Of a stretch of 25,330 bases of DNA, positions 7,964-18,577 are shown piece by piece. The translations under genes and the position numbers were made by a program. How positions within the stretch are numbered: the stretch's first letter is position 1; each line of letters opens with the position of its first letter. Location: contig NW_006920413.1 in NCBI RefSeq assembly GCF_000344685.1, forward strand, positions 356,638 to 381,967. Reading direction: 5' to 3'. The stretch is from Gloeophyllum trabeum ATCC 11539. Its lineage: Eukaryota > Basidiomycota > Agaricomycetes > Gloeophyllales > Gloeophyllaceae. The notes beneath the pieces were generated by a model. It had not been told where the DNA came from. It saw nothing but the letters and a program-made list of their open reading frames with translations, and ran no database searches.

Positions 7964-10892
7964 ATGGGCACAGGTCCAGTTATCGTTGCCGACGGTAATA
8001 ATTTTGCCGGCCTCATCCAGTGCTCTCGTCCATGGTGGAAGAACCGACGTATGTATACTCTGTGTCTATGTCATACTATATTATCCTAACAGATAGGTGT
8101 AGGTCTTCTGACGCTGAATGCTTGGATCGCTCTGCTGTAAGTAGACGTCTCGAGACCTGGACGTACCAGGAATGATTTAATGAGGTTCCAGACTCATCAC
8201 TTCGTCGACCAATGGATACGATGGTATGTTTTTACTCTGCTCCTGATTTCTATGCATGAGATCGCACTCTTTTACCAGGGAGCATGATGAGTACGTCTGC
8301 CCGTCGCGTGCCATTTCGTCCCACCGATTGATTGATCTGTATGAATTTGACCAGACGGGCTGCAATCACTGGACCAGTGGAATGCATCCTTCAACAATCC
8401 GCAGGGCCAGCAAGTGCGTCAACAATCTCGGAGACCTAGATGACACTGACGATCCATTTTAGTTGGGCCTGTTGAACGCGATCCAAGTACGCATACTCCA
8501 CGCTTGACTTTACCTTCCACTTACCTCGTGTAACTCAGAACATCGGCTGCCTCGCCGCGTACCCATTCTCGCCTTACCTGACCGACGGAATGGGCCGCAG
8601 GTTCTCCGTCGGCCTCGGTGCGGCGCTCATGCTAGCCGCGACCGTCATACAGACAGCATCTCAGAACGTCCGCATGTTCATCGGTGCTAGGTGAGGATAA
8701 AGCGGAGCGGATGCCTAGGGTCGTACCATTACTTACGACGCTGAACAGGTTCCTGATCGGCTTTGGACTGACGTTCGCGCAGGCGGCGGCTCCTTTGCTG
8801 ATCTCGGAGATAGCATATCCCAGTCAGCGAGGCCAGGCAACGTCATTATACAACAGTGTCTGGTCAGTTACTCCGTCTCTCGTGTAACCCTGGGCTCATG
8901 AAAAGACGCGATAGGTTTTTAGGGAGCATAATGTGAGGGCAATTGTACTGTTGACGTGGGAGAGGGTACTAATATTTACCTACCATAGAGCGGCGTGGAC
9001 GGTGTGTAGGACAGTGGATTTAACCTTGTTCGTTGTGATTAATGGAGGGATGCCGCCAGACGTTCGGTACTTTCAACATCCCGAGTAGCTGGGCCTGGAG
9101 AGTCCCTTCTGCCTTGCAAGGATTACCTTCTCTGATCCAGATCACCCTTATCTGGTTCGCTCCGGAGTCTCCTCGTTGGCTCTTGAGCAGAGGAAGGTAA
9201 GTCTGGTTGGAAAGGCGTTCTGCGTCTGGATCCCACCGTAATTGCTTACGACCATAGGGAAACTGAAGCACTGAAAACCCTTGCTTACTACCATGCGGAT
9301 GGTAATGAGTGAGTCGTGGTCTCGATGGTCGCTGGGATGTCCTGTCCACACTACTTCTAGACAGGATCCGTTAGTCGGACGTGAGTTCGAAGAGATCAAG
9401 GGGAATATATTACGCGACACCGAGGCGAAAAAGAGTGTCGGATGGTCAAGTTTATTGAAGACGCCCGGGAACAGGAGGCGCACTCGCGTTATTGTGGCTT
9501 TGGCCGTCTTCTCTCAGTGGTCTGGAAATGGATTAACGTGCGTGGTGCTCTTTCCAGCGATGACGTATCCTTAGCTGTCTATTGCTGGTAGATCGTATTG
9601 TAAGGCATTTGTGTTTCGCCTGTATTTTCACTGACTGTGGCTCGAAAGATCTCAGCAAGGTTCTGACGGATATAGGAGGTGAATAGAACGCTGAGCCGGT
9701 GGTATGACGCTCAAACTTTCCATTCAGTTACGGGTTCCACTGTGCAGCTCCTTATCGTAAGTTCTTTGATGTCGAAATTACTCCTAATCTAAGCATAAAT
9801 GCAGAATGGGCTCCTCAACATCTGGAACTTTGTCATTGCCATCTCTGCGGGCTTATTGTGCGAAAAGCTGGGGAGGCGGACCTTATTCATGGTCTCCACC
9901 ATCGGTGCGCTGCAATGGAAGGCCGACATACGTATGATAGCTTACTCGAATGACTCGTCTGTCTTAGGTATGGTCGTGTTCTGGACATTGCAGACCGTCT
10001 GCTTCGCAGAGTACTCCATACACCTTAACTTGGCCGCTGGACACGCTGTTATGGCTTTCATCTGTAAGTGCCATTCCAAGTTGCTTCGTTTCGGTAAGGT
10101 GACTGACCTGCTATGGTTGCGGCTGGAACAGTTTTGTTTTACGGGTTTTACGATGTGAGTCAAACATGGCACGTCAGAACCCATTGACATCTGAGTGACG
10201 CCCATTACTTGGCAGCTTGCGTTCACGCCCCTGATAGTATCGTAAGCGAAGTGTCGCCAGGTCTGCATGCTTGAGCTGACCATCACCGGACAGCTACACC
10301 GTGGAGATTTTGCCTTTCGAATTGCGCGCCAAAGGGCTGACACTCTTCTTCTTCACGGTCTCGGTCTCCCTGATTTTCAATCAGTAAGTGACAGCTGTGT
10401 CCCACCTCATCCGCACCTCAATGACTTTGCTCAATGACATGCAGATATGTGAACCCGATAGCGCTGAAAGCGTAAGCATATACCTCTCTCCGCTTTCATC
10501 CTGTCTGACTATGGCGGCATAGATTGGGGTGGAAGTACTATGTATGTCGCCGTTTGCCGGGCACCCGGAGTTGTCCTGACCGCGAGCAGCTTGTCTACGT
10601 CTGCTGGCTAGCATTCGAAGCTATATTCGTGTACGCCTTTGTGCTCGAGACCAAGAACGTGAGCGTCCCTCTTCTACACCCGAGGGCTATGCTAACGACT
10701 GGGACTAGCGAACTCTGGAAGAGACGTCAGCGTAAGTGGCCACGTATGGGATCTGTCTTTTTTGCTGACGTGCCCCGAAGATTATTTGACGGTGTACAAC
10801 GTACTAACATGTCAGAGCCAAATGGACTTAGCGAAGAGGTCAAAGAAGAGATGTCAAGCGAGTCAGCGGTGGAGATAATTCCACAGCGCTAA
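7964..10892 (+). CDS. MFS sugar porter (lactose-permease-like)
   Basis: A plasma-membrane sugar transporter of 521 residues with 12 predicted helices. Twenty-six exons: 7964-8048, 8097-8136, 8192-8223, 8279-8290, 8355-8413, 8463-8486, 8539-8690, 8749-8862, 8915-8932, 8989-9001, 9060-9196, 9258-9308, 9361-9537, 9592-9599, 9649-9678, 9728-9756, 9805-9904, 9968-10063, 10132-10154, 10216-10241, 10294-10383, 10445-10471, 10523-10541, 10590-10658, 10709-10731, 10781-10892. Family marks: ITSSTNGYDGSMMNGLQ in helix 1 and its loop, GMGRR (101-105), PESPRWLL (218-225), EKLGRR (347-352), PFELRAKG (416-423), LETKNRTLEE near 473. The start is the ATG in a CACCATGG context. The highly divided fungal lactose-permease-like branch fits best. 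The real substrate is unknown; an alpha-galactosidase gene lies about 8 kb away. Confidence 0.93.
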
Positions 10893-11384
10893 GGCCACTC
10901 CCTTGTATGAACTCTACTAGACGCCTGTATAAATATACTGGACTGATGTTCCTCTTAACCCAACCGAGCGACCGGAGGAGACTGTCGTATGGTTATGAGA
11001 TCGTTGTGCGGTTATTGATGAGAGGCAGGCCTAGGCATGAAAGACCTGTGCATTCTTACGGGGATATTCCGCCATCGTATATGGCTGTCACTGCAGAATT
11101 TTGCCATATCTGTTCTCAATGCGAACCTGCTGTTCTGCGCGAGTTTATGATACCGGCACCTTTCTGAGGCTTTCTCGTCGCGCAAAGTCGGCCAGAGGTC
11201 TTCAGCCACAAATCCGATTTGGGCGCATTGCACAGCACGGGACGGTGATTGCCTGCCAATGCGGTGACGCTAGCTATAGCGCTGCCTGTTCACCAGCGCG
11301 ACGGAGGCGCGACTCCAACACCTACTCCTTCATTCCGAGTCCTCGCTGTTTCCGCCACGTTCATTTAACGACTGTATTTAAGTC
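10893..11384. other. Intergenic between sugar porter and Sey1
   Basis: It contains the 3' flank of the transporter, the decayed F-box-like fragment at 11091-11217, and the Sey1 promoter. I saw no TATA box or strong regulatory motif close to the Sey1 start codon. Confidence 0.5.
11091..11217 (-). pseudogene. Fragment related to the 21752-21876 repeat
   Basis: Read on the minus strand, this block aligns base by base with 21752-21876 on the plus strand. Shared runs include GACTTTGCGC, ACGAGAA, GCCGGTATC and a CTGCAG end. The two copies imply a common coding source with the signature ADFA-RRE, then GRY-K-AQNS, then RIEN-YG. Here that frame is broken by an indel after ADFARRE and by a stop. It is a remnant with no start or splice structure. 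Confidence 0.6.
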
Positions 11385-14300
11385 ATGACAGACAGTGTGA
11401 GTGATTCTTTCAGTATCCCGCACATGTATCGCTCAAGGGTCGTCACGAAGGTTGAGTCCGCTTCTCTCAGGACGCAATCTGCATTCAGCGTCAACGGTGC
11501 AAATGGACACGCCGCCAATGGCTCGGCGTCAACGTCTGGGGCCACTTTCGAGAGGATCCAAATTATCAACGACGAGAAGCAGTTCACGTACGTCTCTGTG
11601 CGGTTGCGTGGTCGTCGGGTGTTGGCTCACAGTCTACTACAGACCGGACCTGTCGAAGCAAATCGAGCGCTGGGGACTGCGGGATGTAGGATTCGACTAC
11701 GACATTGTTGCAGTCTTTGGTTCCCAGTCAACAGGGAAGAGTGCGTGTCTTGTGCCTGTCCTTGAGAGCTTGGCTTACAGGGGTGCAAGGTACACTACTG
11801 AACCGACTATTCGGTACAACGTTCGACGTCATGGACGAGACAAGACGACAGCAGACGACAAAGGGTGAGTACGCTCAATATATGTAATAGCTCCTAATAA
11901 CGTTCGCCAGGTATCTGGATGTGTCGAGGGAAAGATATGAATGTCCTGGTCATGGACGTGGAGGGAACCGACGGGCGTGAACGCGGAGAGGACCAGGTTC
12001 GTGTCTCTCACCTCACCTCATCCACTCAACTCACCGGTCCGCCGCAGGACTTTGAGCGGAAGTCCGCTCTGTTCTCGATGGCTTCGTCAGAAGTCTTGAT
12101 CGTCAACCTGTGGGAGCACCAGGTGGGATTGTACCAGGGGGCGAACATGGGTCTTCTCAAGACCGTCTTTGAAGTCAACCTGGGTCTGTTCGGAAAGAAG
12201 TCTCCAAAGGGAGGGTAAGAGTAGCCGTCCGGCCCTCGCGTGAGGACGTAGTCTGACCGGATATGCAGCGCCAACCAACGGACCCTTCTCCTCTTTGTCA
12301 TCCGTGATCACATTGGAACAACACCTCTTGTAAATCTGCAAGCCACCATCACCGCAGACTTGAACAAGATCTGGGAGGGTCTATCGAAGCCTCCGGAATT
12401 GGAAGGCTGCAAGCTTTCAGACTACTTCGACTTGGCCTTCACTGGCCTTCCCCACAAAATCCTGGTTCCCGACAAGTTCGAAGCGGAGGTGAAGAACCTA
12501 AGGAGACGGTTTGTCGAGAAGGACAGGGATGATTTCGTCTTCAAGCCGGCGTACCACAAAGGTATCCCGGCAGATGGTGTTGCCTTCTACATGGAGGGTA
12601 TTTGGGTGCGTTGCATCAAACATGATTATGGATAGTCTCCTGACTGCGGGTTACGATTTAGGAACAAGTCCAGAGCAACAAGGACTTGGATCTGCCTACA
12701 CAGCAGGAATTGCTGGCTCAGTTCCGTTGCGATGAGATTTCGACCGCCGCTCTGGTTGACTTCAATGAGCAAGCCAAGTCTCAACGCAAGCCTATCGAAG
12801 CCGGAAGGGTCGTCGACGGCTTGGGGCAGTTGATGCGGAACTGGCGCACGGAGGCGCTGAGTAAGTACTTCCGCGTCCTTGTCTTCCAGAATCTGTGTTG
12901 AACTCTGACTGTACTCCAGCCCGCTATGATCGTGACGCCTCGCGGTACCATAAGGGTGTTTATAAGCGCAAGCGTCAGGACCTCATCTCGGTCATCGACT
13001 CAACGCTGTCGCCGCTCTTCCTCGGCCAACTGAAGAACCTGCACAAGTCGTGCCTTGTTGCCTTCAAGAAGGAAGTGCTGGACTCGCTGAAGGGCGAGGA
13101 CTACAACTTCGCCGACGTCGTGGGCAGGGCGCGGGAAAAATGGGAAGGCAGGTTCGTCGAGGGTGCCACGGAGGCCTGCGTCGAGGGCACGGACTGGGCT
13201 TGGGAGGACGAGTACGGGCTTCTGAAGGAGGAGACGCAGAGCGTCGCGGACCAGTGTCGGAAGGACGAGACGAAGAAGATGGTCAACGCGATTGAAGTCA
13301 GTCGTCGTGATCCTGGATTGGCGCAGCATAAGGATCTTACGCTTTTTCATCGCAGAGAAATATCAAGAAGCAGATCTCAGAGCCTGTAGAGCTGTACCTC
13401 AATCAACCCTCTTCGGACATGTGGGACAAAGTTCTGAAGACATTCAAGGAGACCCTGGTCAAGGCCGAGTCCACGTACCTTGCAAAGGCGAAGAGTAAGG
13501 AGCTCACTTTTCCCTGAATACGATCTCTGACGGTCTTAATGATCAGGTTTCAACTGTACTGAGGAAGAAAACAAATCCGCCTTGGCGACGCTGCGCAAGC
13601 GTGCATGGCTTGTGCTTCGAGCAAAGATCGATGAACAGACGGCCGATACTGTCTTCCTCGGAAAGCTCCGCGCGCACTTTGACGAACGGTTCAGATATGA
13701 CGAGCAAGGAGTGCCCCGGGTGTGGAAGCCGGATGATGACATTGACGGCGCGTTCAAGAGAGCCAAGGATGAGGTACGCTTTTTACAGCTTTCCCGAAAT
13801 TATCGCAACTGGCGCGGGTCTCTAACGTGCTTCACAGACACTCGAGCTCATCTCTCTCTACTCTAAAATTGCCCCCACCGATCCATCACTGGAGTTCACA
13901 CTGCCATCCGAGCCATCGGATTCTCTGACGAACAGTGACGAGTTTGACTTCCCCGCCACCTTGATCATATTCTCCGACAGCAAATGTTTGGATCTTATGA
14001 ACAAGTTCCGACGAGACGCTGATGCCTACTATGTCGAGGCGAAGCGGAGCACGGTCTCGAGCGTCGCGCAGATTCCGTACTGGATGTACGGCGTGCTCGT
14101 CGTGCTTGGATGGAACGAGGCTATGGCTGTGCTGTTCAACCCGCTGTACTTCACCATGGTGCTTGTTATGTTGGCTTCAGCGTACGTCTCACCATGTCGT
14201 ATCAGCCCCAGTCCGCATCTCTGATCACCTGTTTTTTAGATGGATCATCCTCAAACTTAACCTCGCTGGGCCACTGTTGCAGATCACACGGACTGTGGGC

Positions 14301-14503
14301 GGAGAGGTGAGCGCGTGGTGCATCTCACCGCTGTTGGTCACTGAATCGCGTCGCAGGTGCAACGGCAAGCGAGCAACAAGCTACGAGAGCACTTCTCGCA
14401 GCCGATGTTGACAGAGCCGGTGAGGGCGCAACCGATCGAAGATGCGCTCGAAGACGAGGAGGTGCGACAGGATATGCGGAGGAGGAGGGCTGAGCCGCTG
14501 TAA
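11385..14503 (+). CDS. SEY1: Sey1 / atlastin-like ER-fusion GTPase
   Basis: A dynamin-superfamily GTPase that fuses ER tubules. Thirteen exons (11385-11587, 11643-11740, 11790-11864, 11911-11996, 12048-12214, 12269-12605, 12662-12860, 12920-13296, 13356-13494, 13547-13773, 13838-14181, 14240-14306, 14357-14503) give 821 residues. The P-loop GSQSTGKS is at 94-101, a switch stretch RRQQTTKG follows, the G3 motif [10 protein letters not shown] is at 141-150 and the G4 Arg-Asp (VIRDH) is at 222-223. A long helical stalk follows (from about 330 to 700). Two membrane segments lie within 717-757, and a charged cytosolic tail of about 65 residues ends the protein, as in RHD3/Sey1 relatives. Length and order are normal for fungal Sey1. 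The first 60 residues are Ser/Asn/Gly-rich and less conserved, so the exact start is the least certain part. Confidence 0.96.
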
Positions 14504-16122
14504 TGTATTGCTGGATCACGATTGTCAACGATACCTCCACCTAGTATATATTCCCTTCCTTGTTTCTGGCATGATGCCCCCCCCTGCTTATTGTAAATAT
14601 TGCGTAGTATCTATCTGTGAGATGTCCTTAGAGCGGACATGATCTATCATGCCACAATATAAGCTATGGCAGCCGCTGCAGTTGGACAGGTCGCGCTGTA
14701 CAGGCTGACTCGATTTACTGGCTTGTAGTGTATTGCGATTCGAAGTTGTCCATGGCGCCGACGACTGAGTAACTGCAATCCGTTAGACGACAAGGCGCAA
14801 GCCGCAGGAACGTCATGTCATCCAGAACTGCCCACCCACAGTGAGGTAGCTGAAAACCTTGGCAAATCAACCGAGGCTTCAAGCTGCGCATCTCAGACGT
14901 GCATGGCGTTCTAATGCATCAAAATCACTGGCCAGGACTTGGTCGCCTCAGGTGGCAATCTGAGGCGACCAAGTCCTGGCTGCTCGTTCATACGTAGTGC
15001 AAGAACGAATTTGTAGAAGCACGTTGTTCATGGCCTGAAAGTGATCTGCATGCACCATCGCAAGCCCCGGACGGCGCACATGAGGCGAGGTGTCGATGAT
15101 GTACTGCCGGTGAATTCGCAGCTGTGGCGATGATCCTTGGGGTTTGAGTGTCCTTATCCGAAATATGATGCTGTCTCCCCGGACGACATTGTAAGGCGGG
15201 GAATGCCAATCGGGGCTGTCATTACAACAATGAGCAACGGAACAAGTCGTAGCAACAAAGAATGAGACGCGGACTCTGCGAGTGGAAACTGCACTCTGCA
15301 CTTTGACTCACTCTCGCCGTGATGATGCGAGGGTCACTTTTGAATAGCAAATCTGTCTCCGCGCATCGCTTTCACTTACACATCTTCCAAGGCCATCGGG
15401 CTACGTGGCAGTGTATTGCATGAAAGGTTGACTTGAAAGGCACATATGCCGATTTACGTTTTGTGGCAACCGTGATCATGAAGGCCATGCTGTGCCTCAC
15501 AGAAACTGTGTAAACCGGTGGAAATCGCTGGGACATCAAATTGAAAAACCATACTTACCTCTGCATGTCCTGTAAAGTCTCGCTACAAGTTAGGATACCG
15601 TGAATGGATGGATGGAGCAGGAACTGCTGTGGTCTGCTCTCCACCCAACTGTAACTGATAGATTCATAGAAGCTGAATATTGGCGTTGAATGCTGATGGA
15701 CATCTGCTCCCTCTGGCAATCATCTGGCACAAGGCAGGATATCAATTTTACAGCGCCTCGGGGTCGGTCGCTGCATATGCTGCGCATTCATATACAACAT
15801 CATCGCAGCTTCTTGAAACAGCGGATCTTTGGCAGGTCCCAGGTCGATGATGGGGGACGCAAAGGTGATTTGTACGCTTGATGGAAGAAACGATGTATCC
15901 GCATAAGGGCGCCAGCTTCCACAAAAGGATTTCATATTCCCCTGTCGATCCCCCTCGCCACATTTTGCTGGCGCTTTGTTTCTCAGCAACAGGTGGAATT
16001 GACTCCGTGGGATCGCGTGTCTGGCAGCGTTATTAGTTGGACGAGGACTGCGTCCACGAAAATGATTGATCTCGCTTCTGTCCTTTCCCAATCCTTCACC
16101 TAGGACGCCGGACGTTCGCTAG
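14504..16122. other. Long intergenic region between Sey1 and G-alpha-like
   Basis: The 3' flank of Sey1 is followed by about 1.6 kb without a supported gene. It contains the perfect hairpin at 14931-14980. A minus-strand frame at 15720-16091 has one protein-like stretch (DTSFLPSSVQITFASP), but I found no domain and no convincing exon partners. The right end is the upstream region of the G-alpha-like gene. Confidence 0.5.
14931..14980. repeat. Perfect 20-bp inverted repeat, 10-nt loop
   Basis: The left arm GCCAGGACTTGGTCGCCTCA (14931-14950) is followed by a 10-base loop (GGTGGCAATC) and the exact reverse complement (14961-14980). The outermost flanking bases no longer pair. It lies about 430 bases downstream of the Sey1 stop codon, outside any predicted gene. 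Its role is unknown: it could be a hairpin RNA, the joined ends of a small inverted-repeat element, or an assembly or cloning artefact. Confidence 0.9.
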
Positions 16123-18343
16123 ATGGCGAAGGGGCATGTTCATGCAAGTTCCGTCCCAATGATTGCCCTACCGGCCATGGACGTCCCGCGCGCTCTGGAC
16201 GACTCGCAGAAGGTCATAATAAACAGCAAGATTGATGAGTGGTTGAAGGTATGCACGCCATCTCTATCTTGATGGCAGTCGGACATGCTTAGGGGCCGTC
16301 AGCAAGAGCGGGACGCTATTCGGAAACGTAAGGCAGCGAAGCCAGAGGTCAAGGGTGCGTATCGAGGTCATGTGTGATGTATGAGTGAATACTGACATTG
16401 GCACGCAGTTATGCTACTCGGTCAGGCAGAGTCCGGCAAGTCTACCCTCCAGAAGCAGTTCCAGCTGCATTACGCGGCGAAGACGATAGACACGGAGCGT
16501 CCATCGTGGACACCGATTGTCTACTTCAACATCATCAAGGCCGTGCGCGTAATTATCGAAGAATTAGACTATGAATTTATGAGCGATGTCTCCCACCCGT
16601 CTCCAGCACCTTCGCCGCCGAGCACGGCCGGCTCGGATTGGCGGATAGGCTTAGCAGAACTACGCGCACAATTGCTTCCCTTGGTCGCCATTGAGGACGC
16701 GCTTGCGTCCGAGCTCAGTGGCGGGATCACCGTCTCTGGTGGCCGTTCAGGTGTCTACGTCCGCTCGGGCTGGCAGGCACTCGTGACGCCGAAGAATAGC
16801 TGGCCACTGGCGGACATCCGCAATAATGCCAATATACCCGCCGTGACGAACTTGGCGGCACGGACGCTGATGGAGACCGCGTATGCGATCCAGGATCTGT
16901 GGCAGCATCCTGCCGTGCGTATCTTAATTCGCCGGAGAAAGCTCAGGTTGGACGAGTCGGGGACTTTGTGAGTGTCCGCCGGATTTAGTCCCGGGATTTG
17001 TGCGACCTACGACGCTTGAATAGCTTCTTGGAGAACATCCATCGCATCGCCGCGCCGGATTACCTCCCAACCCTTGACGACATCCTCCACGTTCGACTAC
17101 AAACGCTCGGAGTCGTCGAACACGCCTACGACGTGCGCGTCAACGGCGTGACATACAACTGGCTCATGTACGACGTCGGCGGTGCTGTAAGGACTCTTTC
17201 CTCTCCTTTGCCGCCTCCATTCTGATCTCTTTCATTACACTAGAGGGGTCAGGTGGGTACATTTCGGGCTACAGGCGCTTCGAACCCTAATGAGGTTTAT
17301 TTCCGCTCGTGATCTGGGCAGAGGCACGCGTGGGTGCCTTACTTCGATGATGGTAAATATCGCGTGGTATTCTCTCATATCTTCGGTGCTTTCTTGCTTC
17401 CACCGGCGCCAAGTTTGGGTTCATTGGCTCCCATGGAAGCGCGCTGATCAGTGGCCTACCAATGGCTGGTGCTTTCGACTTTGGGTTTGCCATTGAATAC
17501 TCTGCGTCATTGCCTCTGACGCCGCTGTTACAGCTACCGCGATTATCTTCCTCGCACCGATAAGCGCGTTCGACCAGGTGGGTATATTTGTCGCGTCCGT
17601 CTGTTTTCCGTTCGCTGATTTGGTGCACTGCTGCTGTGAACGCCGTGATGATCCAGTACCTGGAAGAAGATCCAAAGACCAATCGCATCGACGATTCCCT
17701 CCAATTGTTCAAGACGATAGTCCAGAACAAGCTGCTAAAGAAAGCGTCGCTCGTGTTGATGCTCAACAAGGTGCCGTCCTTATTGTCTCCATCCAACCTT
17801 ACGTGTCTAGGCTCACCAGTGGGTTCACCAGACGGACTTGTTGAAGGAGAAGCTGGAGGCTGGCACCGAAGTCCGCAAATTGTAAGCCGACAGGGAAGGG
17901 ATGCTGACTACGCTCTGATGACGCCATATCATACCGACAGCATCACCTCCTTCGGAGATCGCCCGAATACCTACGAGGAGGTCTCTGAGTACTTCCGCGC
18001 GCATTTCATCCAGGCACATCGGCGCGAGGACATCTCGCAGCCCCGGCGACCGCTCTATGTTGTGAGTCTCCGTTGCTCCCAGGTGGTAGTTGAGGACATC
18101 TGATGGTCTCCACCGTGCAGCACTTCACATCTATGATTGTACGTATATATCTCTTCTATGGGAGTGTGTAGGACTGTATCCAACGCCACGGTTCGCAGGA
18201 TGTCAAGACGACGCAGACCATCATTACTCACGGTAAGCATGGCATCTTTGTAGATCACATATTGACTTTGACTGACCTCTCTCTATCTAGTTGGAGAAGC
18301 AATCATCCGCTCTTACATCTCGGAAGCGGGCCTCTTGACCTGA
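16123..18343 (+). CDS. G-alpha-like protein lacking catalytic glutamine
   Basis: A heterotrimeric G-protein alpha-type GTPase of 457 residues (13 exons: 16123-16248, 16303-16354, 16409-16967, 17024-17186, 17244-17252, 17322-17352, 17534-17577, 17657-17770, 17832-17881, 17941-18061, 18121-18138, 18199-18232, 18291-18343). The P-loop GQAESGKST is at 64-72, Arg270 and Thr273 match the arginine finger and switch I threonine, and NKTD is at 365-368. In switch II the usual DVGGQ reads DVGGA (Ala300), so the glutamine that positions the attacking water is absent; the sequence continues RGQRHAW. The G5 motif TCAT reads TSMI. The helical domain is about 100 residues longer than in canonical 350-residue proteins. 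The N-terminus lacks the Met-Gly-Cys lipidation signal. As I recall the family, such forms recur in agaricomycete expansions. The gene converges on the alpha-galactosidase gene. Confidence 0.93.
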
Positions 18344-18577
18344 TGCTTCGGCGCTTATACCACGCCTCCTTATGCCCCCCTGCTCGTTCTAGGTTGAATC
18401 AGCCCTACCTGTAAACATGGACCATCGTCCACTTGCTGCTGCTGCTCACTATCTAATTCGCAAGCGCCGCGAGTGATTCAAACATATATTGCTATTGTAG
18501 CTTTAGTGTACATTGTTCAATGCATTGCCATACTCTCCGCTGGGGTGCTGTAAGGCATCAATACTGCACAACTGATC
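18344..18577. other. Convergent 3' flanks
   Basis: A 234-bp spacer separates the stop codons of the G-alpha-like gene (plus) and the alpha-galactosidase gene (minus). It must hold both polyadenylation regions. No AATAAA signal or strong hairpin stands out. Confidence 0.5.

Noticed and set aside
11400..11415. Possible tiny intron (GTGAGT...TTTCAG) just after the Sey1 start codon
   Set aside because: It would be about 15 nt, too short to splice, and the reading frame is open through it.
15720..16091. Minus-strand frame with the stretch DTSFLPSSVQITFASP
   Set aside because: One protein-like stretch only. I could not find family motifs or consistent exons on either side.
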